Of a DNA stretch of 64,000 nucleotides, positions 16,937 to 26,138 are shown piece after piece. How positions within the stretch are numbered: position 1 is the first letter of the stretch; each line of letters starts with the position of its first letter. Position numbers and translations under genes: made by a program. The DNA is from Thermoflexus sp042408815. GTDB lineage: Bacteria > Chloroflexota > Anaerolineae > Thermoflexales > Thermoflexaceae. The notes beneath the pieces were generated by a model. That model did no database searches. It had not been told where the DNA came from and worked only from the letters and a program-made list of their open reading frames with translations. Location: positions 124,001 through 188,000 of the forward strand of contig NZ_JBHOQR010000025.1 in NCBI RefSeq assembly GCF_042408815.1. The letters run 5' to 3'.

Positions 16937-17033
16937 GGGGCTATCCGAGGCGGCCCTGGCCCCCCATCCCCGGGGATCCACCGCCCGGCTTCTGGGGTGC
17001 GGTTCCCACAATTTCTTCAATGGGGAGGCGTCC

Positions 17034-18413
17034 ATGTCCGATCCACGCCTTCAAGCGCTGGAATATGTGCGGCGGAACCGGGATCGGTTCCTGGAGGATC
17101 TGAAGGAATTCCTTCGGATCCCCTCGGTCTCTACGGATCCGGCCCATCATGCCGATGTCCGGCGGGCTGCGGAATGGGTGGCCGATCGGCTGCGGGAGGC
17201 CGGGGTGGAGCGTGTGGAGGTCCTTGCCCCTGGGGGGCATCCTGTGGTTTACGGGGAAGCTCATGCAGAGCGGCCGGAGGCTCCGACGGTCCTGGTCTAC
17301 GGCCATTACGATGTGCAGCCGCCTGATCCGTTGGATCTGTGGGAGAGTGGGCCCTTCGAGCCGACGGTGCGGGGCGAGAACCTTTACGCCCGGGGCGCTT
17401 CGGATATGAAAGGGCAGGTGATGGCCTCCATCGCGGCTTTTGAGGCTGTCGCTCACTCCGGCCCTCTTCCGGTTCACGTGAAGTTTCTGATCGAAGGGGA
17501 GGAGGAGATCGGCTCCCCCAGCCTGCCGGCCTTCATCGAGCGGAACCGGGAACGCCTGCAGTGCACGGTCTCCCTGAACCCGGATGCCGGGATGATCGCG
17601 CCGGATCTGCCGACGATTACCTACGGACTGCGGGGCCTGGCCTACTTTGAGCTGCGGGTTTACGGGCCGGCCCATGATCTGCACTCCGGCCTCTACGGCG
17701 GCGTGGTGCACAACCCGGCGCAGGCCCTCTGCGAGCTCATCGCCGGCATGCACGACGCGGAGGGCCGGGTGACGCTCCCGGGGTTCTATGATCGGGTGCG
17801 CCCTTTGACGGATGAAGAACGGGCGGAGCTGGCCCGACTGCCGATGGATGAGCGCTTCTATCTGGAGATGACCGGGGCACCCGCCCTGTGGGGGGAGACC
17901 GGTTATACCCCGATCGAGCGCATCGGCGCGCGGCCCACGCTGGAGGTGAACGGTCTCCTCGCTGGGTTCACCGGCCCGGGAGCGAAGACGGTGTTGCCGG
18001 CTTATGCGATGGCCAAGATCTCCATGCGGCTGGTGCCGGATCAGGATCCGGAGGAGGTCTACCAGCAGTTGTTGCGCTACCTGGAATCCCATGCCCCGAA
18101 AACCGTGCGCTGGGAAGTGCTCCGCATGGCGGGGGTGCGGGCCTCCCTGACCGACCGGAACCATCCGGCGGTGCAGGCTCTGAGCCGCGCCCTGGAAGCC
18201 GTATGGGGTCGACGCCCTCTGTTCAAGCGGGAGGGGGGAACCATTCCCATCGTCACTCAGCTCAAGGAGATCCTGGGGGTGGAATCGGTGCTGACCGGCT
18301 TCGGGTTGCCCGATGATCACTACCACGCCCCGAATGAGAAGCTGCACTTGCCCACCTGGTCTCGGGGGATCGAGGCGCTGGTGCATTTCTTTTATAACTA
18401 TGGGGAGCGATGA
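17034..18413 (+). CDS. M20-family dipeptidase/metallopeptidase
   Basis: A 459-residue M20 zinc peptidase of the CNDP/PepV-like dipeptidase group. Metal ligands and catalytic residues are visible: VYGHYDVQP, ARGASDMKGQ, catalytic Glu in EGEEEIGSPS, NPDAGM and a C-terminal His in DDHYHAPNE. A lid domain follows with HDLHSGLYGG. The start is the ATG after TGGGGAGGCG; an open frame continues upstream over the thyX end but lacks support. It likely degrades short peptides in the cytoplasm. Confidence 0.88.
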   Translation: MSDPRLQALEYVRRNRDRFLEDLKEFLRIPSVSTDPAHHADVRRAAEWVADRLREAGVERVEVLAPGGHPVVYGEAHAERPEAPTVLVYGHYDVQPPDPLDLWESGPFEPTVRGENLYARGASDMKGQVMASIAAFEAVAHSGPLPVHVKFLIEGEEEIGSPSLPAFIERNRERLQCTVSLNPDAGMIAPDLPTITYGLRGLAYFELRVYGPAHDLHSGLYGGVVHNPAQALCELIAGMHDAEGRVTLPGFYDRVRPLTDEERAELARLPMDERFYLEMTGAPALWGETGYTPIERIGARPTLEVNGLLAGFTGPGAKTVLPAYAMAKISMRLVPDQDPEEVYQQLLRYLESHAPKTVRWEVLRMAGVRASLTDRNHPAVQALSRALEAVWGRRPLFKREGGTIPIVTQLKEILGVESVLTGFGLPDDHYHAPNEKLHLPTWSRGIEALVHFFYNYGER

Positions 18414-18418
18414 AACGA

Positions 18419-18500
18419 GGGGCGGCCCCGCATCCGCACCCGAGGGTGGCCTGCCGCCCCAACCCGCGTCGCCGCGGAAGCCGCTCCTACAGGCGGCTCA
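18419..18500. repeat. Cluster of REP-like inverted repeats downstream of the dipeptidase
   Basis: This gap (18414-18675) contains no gene. Arms GGGGCGGC (18419-18426) and GCCGCCCC (18453-18460) can form a hairpin. Immediately after, a GTAGGAGCGGCTTCCGC-type unit is read on the minus strand (within 18467-18494), resembling REP sequences widespread in bacteria, with a second dyad AGCCGC/GCGGCT around TCCTACAG. These may stabilise transcript ends. Confidence 0.4.
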
Positions 18501-18610
18501 TGCCCCCCGGATCATCCCTCATGGATCTCCCAGCGGAAGACCCATCATGGAGCAACCGGAGCCGGTAGCCTGGGATGGCATGTCTTTCTTCACGGGGCAT
18601 CCTCACCACA

Positions 18611-18639
18611 AGGCCCCGGCCGATTTTGGGCCGGGGCCT
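18611..18639 (-). terminator. Hairpin downstream of the ferredoxin gene
   Basis: A perfect 11-bp inverted repeat, AGGCCCCGGCC / GGCCGGGGCCT, with a 7-nt loop lies 37 bp past the ferredoxin stop. There is no clear U-tract on the minus strand, so it is a possible terminator or transcript-stabilising hairpin shared by the convergent genes. Confidence 0.4.
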
Positions 18640-18675
18640 GTCTGCTCCGCACGCAGGCCTCTTTCGGGCGAGGCG

Positions 18676-19038
18676 CTACATGTTGCGGGCATTGTAGCCG
18701 GGACCCTCCTTATAGAACTTATAGTTGAAGGGGATGTCTTCCCGGAGATTGACCACCTCGCCTCCTTTGGCCTCGTAGCGCTCGATGTCCCCCGGGGCGC
18801 GCATGATCACACGGACCTGGCCAGGCTTCATCGTGTAGGCTTCGGGAACCTCGTCCTCGGGGAAGATCGCCTCATAGGGACACTCTGGAACGCAGGCACC
18901 GCAATCGATGCAGGTGTCGGGATCGATGTAATACCAGGGCCACTGGTCTTCAGGCTTGCCGGGGACGATGCACTCGACCGGGCAGACCTGGGCGCATGAG
19001 CCATCGCGCAGACACAGGCTGGTGATGATATGCGTCAT
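18676..19038 (-). CDS. Two-cluster ferredoxin
   Basis: A 120-residue ferredoxin with two cysteine clusters: Cys9/15/19/23 (CLRDGSCAQVCPVEC) and a classical CIDCGACVPECPYEA. The first, with C-x5-C-x3-C spacing and an insertion before the second, resembles seven-iron or long-type bacterial ferredoxins. It transfers electrons at low potential and could serve the aldehyde:ferredoxin oxidoreductase or QueG encoded in this window; that pairing is inference. The start is the ATG at 19038 with a perfect AGGAGG; upstream in-frame codons lie beyond it and are not favoured. Confidence 0.9.
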   Translation of the reverse strand: MTHIITSLCLRDGSCAQVCPVECIVPGKPEDQWPWYYIDPDTCIDCGACVPECPYEAIFPEDEVPEAYTMKPGQVRVIMRAPGDIERYEAKGGEVVNLREDIPFNYKFYKEGPGYNARNM

Positions 19039-19161
19039 CGCTTCCCTCCTGAAAAGGGTTTCGGCTTCCGATCGGATGAGCCGCTCGATCCCTTCCACCC
19101 CTCTTTGGGGACATTGGGTTCAGAAAACACAAAGCCGTTCCCGCCCCAGCGGTTTGAGGCC

Positions 19162-19191
19162 ATTCTATCCCAGGGAGGATGGCCCTGTCAA
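19162..19191 (-). promoter_or_regulatory. Sigma-70-type promoter of the ferredoxin gene
   Basis: On the minus strand, TTGACA (19186-19191) and TAGAAT (19162-19167) are separated by 18 bp, a near-consensus housekeeping promoter. The predicted start near 19155 gives a leader of about 115 nt before the ferredoxin ATG. The rest of the gap to 19328 shows no gene. Confidence 0.65.
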
Positions 19192-19328
19192 TACCTCTGA
19201 TGCGGGGCTTGGATCTGGAGGGCGAGGGGCCCCTTCCCGGGATGGGGGAACTATGTTTGCGAGGGGCATGCGCCTTCAGTGCCCCGTCCCCGCGGGAGCT
19301 CCACCAAGGGAAGCCTCACCCATGGGCC

Positions 19329-20366
19329 TCAGCGGTTCATGGCCTGCAGGGCCCACTCTGCGTGCTCCCGGAGCATCGGATCCTCATGTTCCCGCCAGAT
19401 CTGGATCTGGGGCCTCATCGTCTGGGCCCGCAGGTTCCCAGCGATCACCAGGGCGTTGCGCACTAGCCCGCGCCATTTGGCGCGGCGGATAGCGCTGCGG
19501 CGGAATCGGGCCCGGAACGCTGTCTCATCCATCTGGAGAACCTCTTCCAGCCGTATTCGGGCGATTCCCTCCCGGGGCTGGAAGGCCGGCTCTCGGGTCG
19601 GCTGGGCGAATCGCCGATTCCAGGGGCATACCTCCTGGCAGATATCGCATCCGAAGAGCCAGTCTCCCATCGCGGGGCGTAGATCCTCCGGGATCCCCTC
19701 CCGCCGCTCAATGGTCAGATACGAGATACAGCGCGCCGCCTCCAGGGTGCGATCGGGCCGGATGCATCCGGTAGGGCACGCGTCGATGCAGCGGGTGCAT
19801 GTCCCGCAGTGATCGAAGGGGAAGGGCGGATCGGGTTCCAAGTCCAGGTCAACCAGGAGAACTCCCAGGACCAGATAGGAGCCGAGGCGGGGATGGATCA
19901 GCATGCTGTTCTTTCCGATCCATCCCAATCCGGCCTGCACAGCCCAGGCGCGCTCCAGCACGGGCCCGGTATCGACGTAAATCTTCCCTTGGACGGGCCG
20001 GCCGGCTTCCCGGTTCAGGAACGCCAGAAGCGCGCGAAGGCGCTCCGCGAGAACCTCGTGATAATCGTCCCCCCAGGCGTAACGGGCTACGCGGCCGCTC
20101 GGCGGATCCTCCGGTGGGGGATGTTCTCCCGCGTAATAGTTCATGGCCCCGACGATGACCGAGCGGGCCTCCGGCCAGAGATTCCGCAGATCCCGACGCT
20201 TCTCCACCGCATCGGGATGGGTGAGGTAAGCCATGGTCGCCGCGCGGCCGGCCTGGACCCACGCTTCGTAGCGGTCCGCCGAAGGGGTGGGCCCGGCCCG
20301 GGCCACCCCCACGAGGTCAAACCCGAGGGTTTGCGCATAGGCTTTCAGACGGGCTTTCAAGTCCAT
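19329..20366 (-). CDS. queG: Epoxyqueuosine reductase
   Basis: A 345-residue iron-sulfur, cobalamin-dependent enzyme performing the last step of queuosine synthesis for tRNA anticodons. It contains two 4Fe-4S motifs, CGTCTRCIDACPTGC and CDICQEVCPWN, preceded by the family segments VGAMNYYAG and GWIGKNSMLIHP. The C-terminus (REHEDPMLREHAEWAL) resembles the HEAT-like tail seen in QueG. The ATG at 20366 (MDLKARLKAYAQTLGFD) fits the family start, although its ribosome-binding site is weak and the open frame extends to 20429. Confidence 0.92.
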   Translation of the reverse strand: MDLKARLKAYAQTLGFDLVGVARAGPTPSADRYEAWVQAGRAATMAYLTHPDAVEKRRDLRNLWPEARSVIVGAMNYYAGEHPPPEDPPSGRVARYAWGDDYHEVLAERLRALLAFLNREAGRPVQGKIYVDTGPVLERAWAVQAGLGWIGKNSMLIHPRLGSYLVLGVLLVDLDLEPDPPFPFDHCGTCTRCIDACPTGCIRPDRTLEAARCISYLTIERREGIPEDLRPAMGDWLFGCDICQEVCPWNRRFAQPTREPAFQPREGIARIRLEEVLQMDETAFRARFRRSAIRRAKWRGLVRNALVIAGNLRAQTMRPQIQIWREHEDPMLREHAEWALQAMNR

Positions 20367-20486
20367 GGATTCTTTCACCACAGGGGAGAGAAATGGCCCG
20401 CCCTTCGAGGTCCGTGAACGGCCGATCATGTTGCGAAGGGCCGTGGAGAGAGATCCGGTTCGGATGCCCCTGTAAGTGGAATCGTG

Positions 20487-21494
20487 CTATCGGGTCCGGG
20501 AAAGCAGCGACCAGGCGAGGTCCCGCAGGGCCTCCCCATAGGGATGTCGGAGCCCCGCGCGCTCCAGGGCGGCCATTGCCTGCTGGGTGAAACCGGCGGC
20601 CATGGTCTCCGCTTCGGCGCGGGCCCCACTGTGCTCCAGATCTTGAAATAGGACCTCCAGAGGGGTTTGGGGATCGCGGTAGCGTTCCGCGAACTCCGGG
20701 ATCCGTTCCATCGCCAGGATCACGGGAAGGGTCTTCTTCCGCATCCGCAGATCATCGGCAGCCGACTTGCCCGTCACCGCGGGATCCCCCCAGATTCCCA
20801 GGAGGTCGTCCTGGATCTGAAAGGCCATTCCCAAGGCTTCCCCGAAGGCCTCCAGGTCCTCGGCGGGGCGACCGGCGAGGCGCGCGCCGATTCCGGTGGC
20901 CGCCCGCAACAACGCGGCGGTCTTTCCTCGGATCATCTCCAGGTAGGCCTCGACGGATACATGGGGCATCCCTTCAAACAATAAATCGAGGTGCTGCCCA
21001 CGGGTCAGCATCAGGCAGGCCGCATCGAAGCATTCCGCCACCTCCAGGATCTGTTCCGCGGGCACGCCCCGCTCCCGGAGCCGCCAGAGGGCCTGATGGG
21101 CGATGGTGAACAGGGCATCGCCGGCGTTGATGGCCTGGGCGATCCCCCACAGGGCCCACACGGTGGGGCGGCCCCGACGGGTTTCGCTGCGATCCTGGAT
21201 ATCATCGTGGATCAGGGAGAAGTTATGGAGGAGCTCGATCGCCGCGGCCGCTGGTAACGCCTGGGTGGGATCGCCGCCGCAGGCCGCGCAGGCCAGCAGG
21301 CAGAGCATGGGGCGAACCCGCTTTCCGCCATCCTGCCGCGCCGGCTGGAGCTGCATATCCACCCATCCGAGGTGATAGGCAAGCATCCCGTAAAACAGCC
21401 GCTCGGAGGGATGAGCGGGCTCCCCCACAGCGGCTCGCATCTCCTCCTCCAGCAGGGGCATCCACTCGCTGAAAAATGCTTCCCATGCGCCCAT
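20487..21494 (-). CDS. Polyprenyl diphosphate synthase
   Basis: A 335-residue trans-prenyltransferase that condenses IPP with allylic diphosphates to make C15-C40 chains for quinones, carotenoids or lipids. Substrate motifs are visible: KRVRP (58-62), the first Asp-rich motif DDIQD (97-101) and the second in IQDDLLGIWGD (about 240). Chain length cannot be fixed from sequence. The next gene on the same strand upstream encodes IPP isomerase, which supplies its DMAPP starter. Confidence 0.92.
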   Translation of the reverse strand: MGAWEAFFSEWMPLLEEEMRAAVGEPAHPSERLFYGMLAYHLGWVDMQLQPARQDGGKRVRPMLCLLACAACGGDPTQALPAAAAIELLHNFSLIHDDIQDRSETRRGRPTVWALWGIAQAINAGDALFTIAHQALWRLRERGVPAEQILEVAECFDAACLMLTRGQHLDLLFEGMPHVSVEAYLEMIRGKTAALLRAATGIGARLAGRPAEDLEAFGEALGMAFQIQDDLLGIWGDPAVTGKSAADDLRMRKKTLPVILAMERIPEFAERYRDPQTPLEVLFQDLEHSGARAEAETMAAGFTQQAMAALERAGLRHPYGEALRDLAWSLLSRTR

Positions 21495-21654
21495 GCGGTC
21501 GCCTCAAAGGTCGTTCGGTTTGCGAGGATGGGGAGGCAGGCCTCGTATATCTCTCTCCCTTACCCGTGAACGGGCCACGCCACGGGTGGGCCTCTGGCGC
21601 CGAGAGGTCGAATTCATTCGACGCCTGTTGCCCCGACTTTCCGCCCCCATGCTT

Positions 21655-22680
21655 TCATCCGACCTCCATCAGCGGGACCAAGCGAAGGGACTCCAGATTC
21701 CGGGCGCCCACGCAGAACATGGCGATCCGCAGCTGGCGGGTGAGGATCTCAATGGTTTCCACCACGGCCTCCACGGAGACCGCGGCCGCCCGCAGGAACG
21801 GCCCGGCCATCCCGGCCAGGGAAGCCCCCAGGGCCAGGGCCTTGGCCACCTCTACCCCATCCCGAATCCCCCCGCTGGCGATGATCGGCAGATGGGGCGC
21901 GCCCCGTCGGGCCATCCGGATGGCCTCTACCGTAGGGATCCCCCATTCCCGGAAGGCCGCCGCCACCTGGCGGTGCACCTCATCAGGCGCCCGATGCATC
22001 TCCACCTGGCTCCATGAGGTCCCCCCGGCCCCCGCCACGTCGATGGCCGCCACTCCGGCTTCCGCGAGGAGTCGGGCGATCTCCTCCGAAATCCCCCAGC
22101 CGACCTCCTTGACCACCACCGGGACCGGGAGGGCCCTGCACACGGCTTCGATTTTCCGCAACAACCCGGCGAAGTTGGTATCTCCTTCGGGTTGGAGGGC
22201 TTCCTGCAGAGGGTTTAAATGAAGGATCAGCGCATCGGCCTCCACCAGCTCGACCGCCCGCCGGCAGTGATCCACCGTATAGCCATAGTTCAGCTGCACC
22301 GCCCCCAGGTTGGCGAAGAGAAGGATATCCGGGGCATAGCGACGAACCTGGAAGGTAGGCAGCAGTTCGGGGTGTTCCAGGACAGCCCGCATGGATCCCA
22401 GCCCCATGGCGATGCCGCGGGCTTGGGCGGCCTCGGCCAGGTTTCGGTTGATCCGGGCGGCCTCCTCCGTGCCGCCGGTCATGGAGGAGATCAGCAACGG
22501 GGCGTTCAGGGGCTTCCCGAAAAAAACGGTGGAAACATCCACCTCCTGCAGGTCCAGCTCGGGCAGGGCCCGATGGATGAAACGCAACCGTTCAAAGCCC
22601 GCGGTCAGCTGTCCGAAGCTGACGTCCTCTTCCAGGTTGATGCGGATGTGATCGGCTTTTCGCTGCGGGATCCCCGACAC
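21655..22680 (-). CDS. fni: Type 2 isopentenyl-diphosphate delta-isomerase
   Basis: A 341-residue FMN- and NADPH-dependent enzyme that interconverts IPP and DMAPP. Family features: N-terminal RKADHI, PLLISSMTGGT (FMN phosphate region), GLGSMRA, FANLGAVQL and the glycine-rich IASGGIRDG/ALGA near the C-terminus. The likely start is a GTG at 22680 with GAGG about 10 nt upstream. It probably forms a two-gene isoprenoid unit with the downstream polyprenyl synthase, separated by 160 bp. Upstream, 22681-22991 holds no supported gene; a 9-bp dyad GTGAAGCCG/CGGCTTCAC spans 22863-22920. Confidence 0.92.
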   Translation of the reverse strand: MSGIPQRKADHIRINLEEDVSFGQLTAGFERLRFIHRALPELDLQEVDVSTVFFGKPLNAPLLISSMTGGTEEAARINRNLAEAAQARGIAMGLGSMRAVLEHPELLPTFQVRRYAPDILLFANLGAVQLNYGYTVDHCRRAVELVEADALILHLNPLQEALQPEGDTNFAGLLRKIEAVCRALPVPVVVKEVGWGISEEIARLLAEAGVAAIDVAGAGGTSWSQVEMHRAPDEVHRQVAAAFREWGIPTVEAIRMARRGAPHLPIIASGGIRDGVEVAKALALGASLAGMAGPFLRAAAVSVEAVVETIEILTRQLRIAMFCVGARNLESLRLVPLMEVG

Positions 22681-22991
22681 TGGCTGAAACCTCGTTTTGT
22701 AACAGGGTTTGCCGTTCGGTGTTTCTTAGTAATGGGAATTACGTCGATGCCTTCCGATCCGGAAGGCAAGCTCCAAGCTCCATGGCGGGTGTGGCCCTTG
22801 CCTGGTCCAGAGTCCAGTTTATAAGGCGAAGGAGCTCTCTGGCAAAGGGCGCCGGGTGGGCGGTGAAGCCGTTCCTCCGGTCGCCGGGATGAGATCCTCT
22901 CCCTTCCCGTGCGGCTTCACGGCGTGGGCGCCCGGACAGGAGAGCGAGGTCCTGGCCGTCCGCCATCGCCGGATGCTTTCGGGGCGCTTCC

Positions 22992-23019
22992 TTGACGTTC
23001 CCTGCGGGTCAAGTAGAAT
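22992..23019 (+). promoter_or_regulatory. Sigma-70-type promoter of acpP
   Basis: TTGACG (22992-22997), a 16-bp spacer and TAGAAT (23014-23019) lie 32 bp before the acyl carrier protein ATG. This is one of the clearest promoters in the window. Confidence 0.65.
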
Positions 23020-23050
23020 GCTAACCAAACTCTGGCCGGGAGGTTTTCCA

Positions 23051-23290
23051 ATGAGCACTGTCTTTGAACAGGTGCGGGAGGTCATTGTGGAAGTGTTGGG
23101 CGTGCCGCCGGAGAAAGTGACGCCGGAAGCCCGTTTCCGGGAGGATCTGGAGGCCGATTCCCTGGATCTGGTGGAGCTGATCATGGCCCTGGAGGAGCGG
23201 TTCGGAGGTGAGATCTCCGATGAGGATGCACAGAAGATCACCACGGTGGGCGAGGCGGTGACCTACATCGAGAAGCATATGGTGAAGTGA
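23051..23290 (+). CDS. acpP: Acyl carrier protein
   Basis: A 79-residue acidic helical carrier. Ser37 in EADSLDLVEL is the 4'-phosphopantetheine attachment site, and the C-terminal helix contains TVGEAVTYIE. It shuttles acyl chains in fatty acid synthesis. It is a single gene here, with its own promoter and a terminator downstream, not inside a fab cluster. The ribosome-binding site is GGGAGG. Confidence 0.96.
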   Translation: MSTVFEQVREVIVEVLGVPPEKVTPEARFREDLEADSLDLVELIMALEERFGGEISDEDAQKITTVGEAVTYIEKHMVK

Positions 23291-23372
23291 TCGGCTTCCC
23301 CTACCTGGATCCGGGCGGGACAAGGGTCGGGCTTGCGGGCCCGCATGGGTTTCTCTGGAATGATTCGCCAGG

Positions 23373-23412
23373 CGGAAAGCTGCGCGTGAAAGTACGCGTA
23401 GCTTTCTGTTTG
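23373..23412 (+). terminator. Rho-independent terminator of acpP
   Basis: A GAAAGCTGCGCGT / ACGCGTAGCTTTC hairpin (23375-23387 with 23394-23406; one G-U pair, 6-nt loop) is followed by TGTTTGT. It lies about 85 bp after the acpP stop. The remainder of the gap to hutU (to 23659) shows no gene. Confidence 0.6.
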
Positions 23413-23659
23413 TCCGGGCGCAAACCTCACGGGGGCTCCGAGGTCTTTGCCCGCGGCCTGGAGGGCGATGGGGAGCGAGGCGGAAGATCGAAAAGATCGA
23501 TGGGAAGCCGGACGGGTTGTCTTCAGTGGCTGGGCCGGCTCGGAAAGGCTCCCCAAAGGAGATCCGCCGGTGGTCCTTGAGGATCGGATCCGGCCGGATT
23601 TGCCTGGGGGTGGGATATCGGCTAAAGGTGGGGGGGGAGCATCTGGAAAGGAGGTTTCC

Positions 23660-25321
23660 ATGACCTCAGGCGGAACGGCCCCGGTCATCCGGGCGCCCCG
23701 GGGGAAGACGTTGACATGCCGGAACTGGCAGATCGAAGCCGCCTATCGCATGATTCAGAACAATCTGGATCCTGAGGTGGCGGCCGATCCCGCGAATCTG
23801 ATTGTCTACGGCGGCCGCGGCAAGGCCGCCCGCAACTGGGAATCCTTCTACGCCATTCTGGAGTCCCTCCGCAACCTGGAGCCCGATGAAACCCTCCTAG
23901 TGCAATCCGGCAAGCCTGTGGCCATCTTCCGCACCCATGAGCTTGCCCCCCGTGTCCTGATCGCCAACAGCAATCTGGTTCCCCACTGGGCCACCTGGGA
24001 GGTCTTCGATGAGCTGGAGCGCAAGGGGCTGATCATGTTCGGCCAGATGACGGCCGGCGCCTGGATCTACATCGGCACCCAGGGGATCCTCCAGGGGACC
24101 TATGAGACGCTGGCGGCCTGCGCCCGAACCCATTTCGGGGGCAGTCTGAAGGGGAAGTGGGTGCTGACAGCCGGGCTGGGGGAGATGGGCGGTGCCCAGC
24201 CCCTGGCGATCACCATGAATGAGGGGGTGGGCCTGATTGTGGAAGTCGACCCGCGCCGGGCGCGGCGCCGCCTGGAGCACGGGTTTCTGGATGAGATCGT
24301 GGAGGATCTGGAGGAAGCGCTGCGCCGGGTGGAGGAATACCGCAAGGCCGGGCAGGCTCGCTCCGTCGGGCTGCTGGGCAATGCCGCCGAGATCTTTCCC
24401 GAGCTGGCCCGCCGGGGCATTATCCCGGATGTGGTCACCGATCAGACCCCCGCTCATGATCCTCTGATGTATATCCCCAAAGGCCTATCGGTTTTCGAGG
24501 CGGAGGAGCTCCGGGCGAGGGATCCCCAGACCTACATCCGGCGGGCGAAGGAGAGCATGGCGATCCATGGGGAGGCTATGCTGGCCTTTCATCGGGCGGG
24601 GGCGGTGGTCTTCGATTACGGGAACAATCTGCGCCAGCAGGCTTATGAGATGGGTGTGAAAGATGCCTTCGCCTATCCGGGCTTTGTGCAGGCTTACATC
24701 CGGCCGCTGTTCTGCGAGGGGAAGGGCCCCTTCCGCTGGGTGGCCCTCTCGGGGGACGCGGAGGATATCTACCGCACGGACCAGGCGATCCTGGAGCTGT
24801 TCCCTGAGAACGAAAGCCTTCGCCGCTGGATCCCCATGGCCCAGAAGCGGGTGCGGTTCCAGGGGCTGCCCGCCCGGATCTGCTGGCTGGGCTATGGGGA
24901 GCGGGATCGGGCCGGGCTGTATTTCAACGAGCTGGTCCGTCGGGGCGAGCTGAGCGCGCCCATCGTGATCGGGCGGGATCATCTGGATGCGGGCTCGGTG
25001 GCCAGCCCAAACCGGGAGACCGAGGGCATGAAGGATGGCTCTGATGCCATCAGCGACTGGCCGATCCTCAACGCTCTGCTCAACGCGGTGGCCGGGGCGA
25101 CGTGGGTGGCCTTCCACCACGGCGGTGGCGTCGGCATCGGCTACAGCCAGCACGCCGGGATGGTGGTGGTGGCCGATGGGACGAAAGAAGCCGAATGGCG
25201 CCTGGAGCGGGTGCTGCGGACGGATCCGGGCCTGGGTGTGGTGCGCCACGCCGACGCCGGCTACGAGAAAGCGATCGAAGCCGCCCGCCGGCACGGGATC
25301 AAGATACCGATGCTTCGGTGA
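23660..25321 (+). CDS. hutU: Urocanate hydratase
   Basis: A 553-residue NAD+-dependent urocanase, the second step of histidine degradation (urocanate to imidazolonepropionate). Length and landmarks fit: NLIVYGGRGKAARNW, FGQMTAGAWIYIGTQGI, the NAD-binding region LTAGLGEMGGAQPLA, YGERDRAGLYFN, and C-terminal SPNRETEGMKDGSDA and FHHGGGVGIGYSQHAGM. The start is the ATG with a perfect AAAGGAGG. hutI follows after an 817-bp interruption; hutH is not in the window. Confidence 0.96.
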   Translation: MTSGGTAPVIRAPRGKTLTCRNWQIEAAYRMIQNNLDPEVAADPANLIVYGGRGKAARNWESFYAILESLRNLEPDETLLVQSGKPVAIFRTHELAPRVLIANSNLVPHWATWEVFDELERKGLIMFGQMTAGAWIYIGTQGILQGTYETLAACARTHFGGSLKGKWVLTAGLGEMGGAQPLAITMNEGVGLIVEVDPRRARRRLEHGFLDEIVEDLEEALRRVEEYRKAGQARSVGLLGNAAEIFPELARRGIIPDVVTDQTPAHDPLMYIPKGLSVFEAEELRARDPQTYIRRAKESMAIHGEAMLAFHRAGAVVFDYGNNLRQQAYEMGVKDAFAYPGFVQAYIRPLFCEGKGPFRWVALSGDAEDIYRTDQAILELFPENESLRRWIPMAQKRVRFQGLPARICWLGYGERDRAGLYFNELVRRGELSAPIVIGRDHLDAGSVASPNRETEGMKDGSDAISDWPILNALLNAVAGATWVAFHHGGGVGIGYSQHAGMVVVADGTKEAEWRLERVLRTDPGLGVVRHADAGYEKAIEAARRHGIKIPMLR

Positions 25322-25389
25322 AGGGAAGCGATTCGGATCGATGCCGTTCGCCCCGGATGGAGCGGTTGGGCTGGACCCAGGTGGCTCAT

Positions 25390-25990
25390 GGCGGTCGCCT
25401 TCGGGTCGCCTTCGATAGAGACGCCATCCGGGCCAGGAAGCTTCCGGGACGAAGCCGGGCGGCGCTCGCAGGCGATAACGGGCCTCGAGGGGGCCGAGGG
25501 GCCCCTGGGGAGACTCGGCAATGAGCAGCCAGCGCACAAAGCGCTGCGGGCGGCTGATTGCCAGCTGGAAGATGGGATCCGGAGGCAACACGAAGGGACA
25601 TGCCGTCCCGGCGCGGGCAATGAGGCGGTAGGCCGGACGGTCATCCGCTAGCACGCTCCCGCAGGGCCAGCGGGCCAGATGTCCAGCGATTTCCTCCTCG
25701 ACCCCATCCGCCGCTGAAGGTTTTCCTTCCCACAGCGCAGCCCACCAGCGCGCCCGCTCGCCATAATGGCCGAAGAGCCCATCGGTTCCCAGCTGAAGGA
25801 GGGCCAGCCCTATGAGCAAGATCCCCCAGCGGGGCGGAGTCCGTGCGGGGATCCCGGATAGAGCGAAGAGCGCTCCCAGGGACCACACGCCCACCATCAG
25901 GAGAAGGGGGATCCGATAGGCTGGAAGCCGTCGGGGCTGCCAGCGCGTGATGAGAACGCCGACGCCGATATAGATATGACCGGGAGTGCT
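25390..25990 (-). pseudogene. Remnant of a polytopic membrane protein (glycosyltransferase-like C-terminal part)
   Basis: In the gap between hutU and hutI, the minus strand reads convincingly like the C-terminal part of a membrane protein: two hydrophobic helices (RIPLLLMVGVWSLGALFAL, RWGILLIGLALLQLG), then a soluble tail with PCGSVLADDRPAYRL and SWPGWRLYRRR. This layout fits the end of GT39/ArnT-like membrane glycosyltransferases. No proper start exists, because the N-terminal membrane half is missing, and the frame runs on into hutU antisense without its own stop. It therefore appears truncated at both ends. The family assignment is tentative. Confidence 0.5.
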
Positions 25991-26138
25991 TCCCTGGGAA
26001 ACGCGGAACGGATGGCGAAGTCCGCTGCGCAAATCCTGTCGGAGTGCGCAGCGCCCGCTGACTAATCGGCGATGGAGGGGTGGGGAGGTATACAGTGAAG
26101 AGGATGGCTCAGCGATTTCCAGCGGAGGAGGCTCGTCC

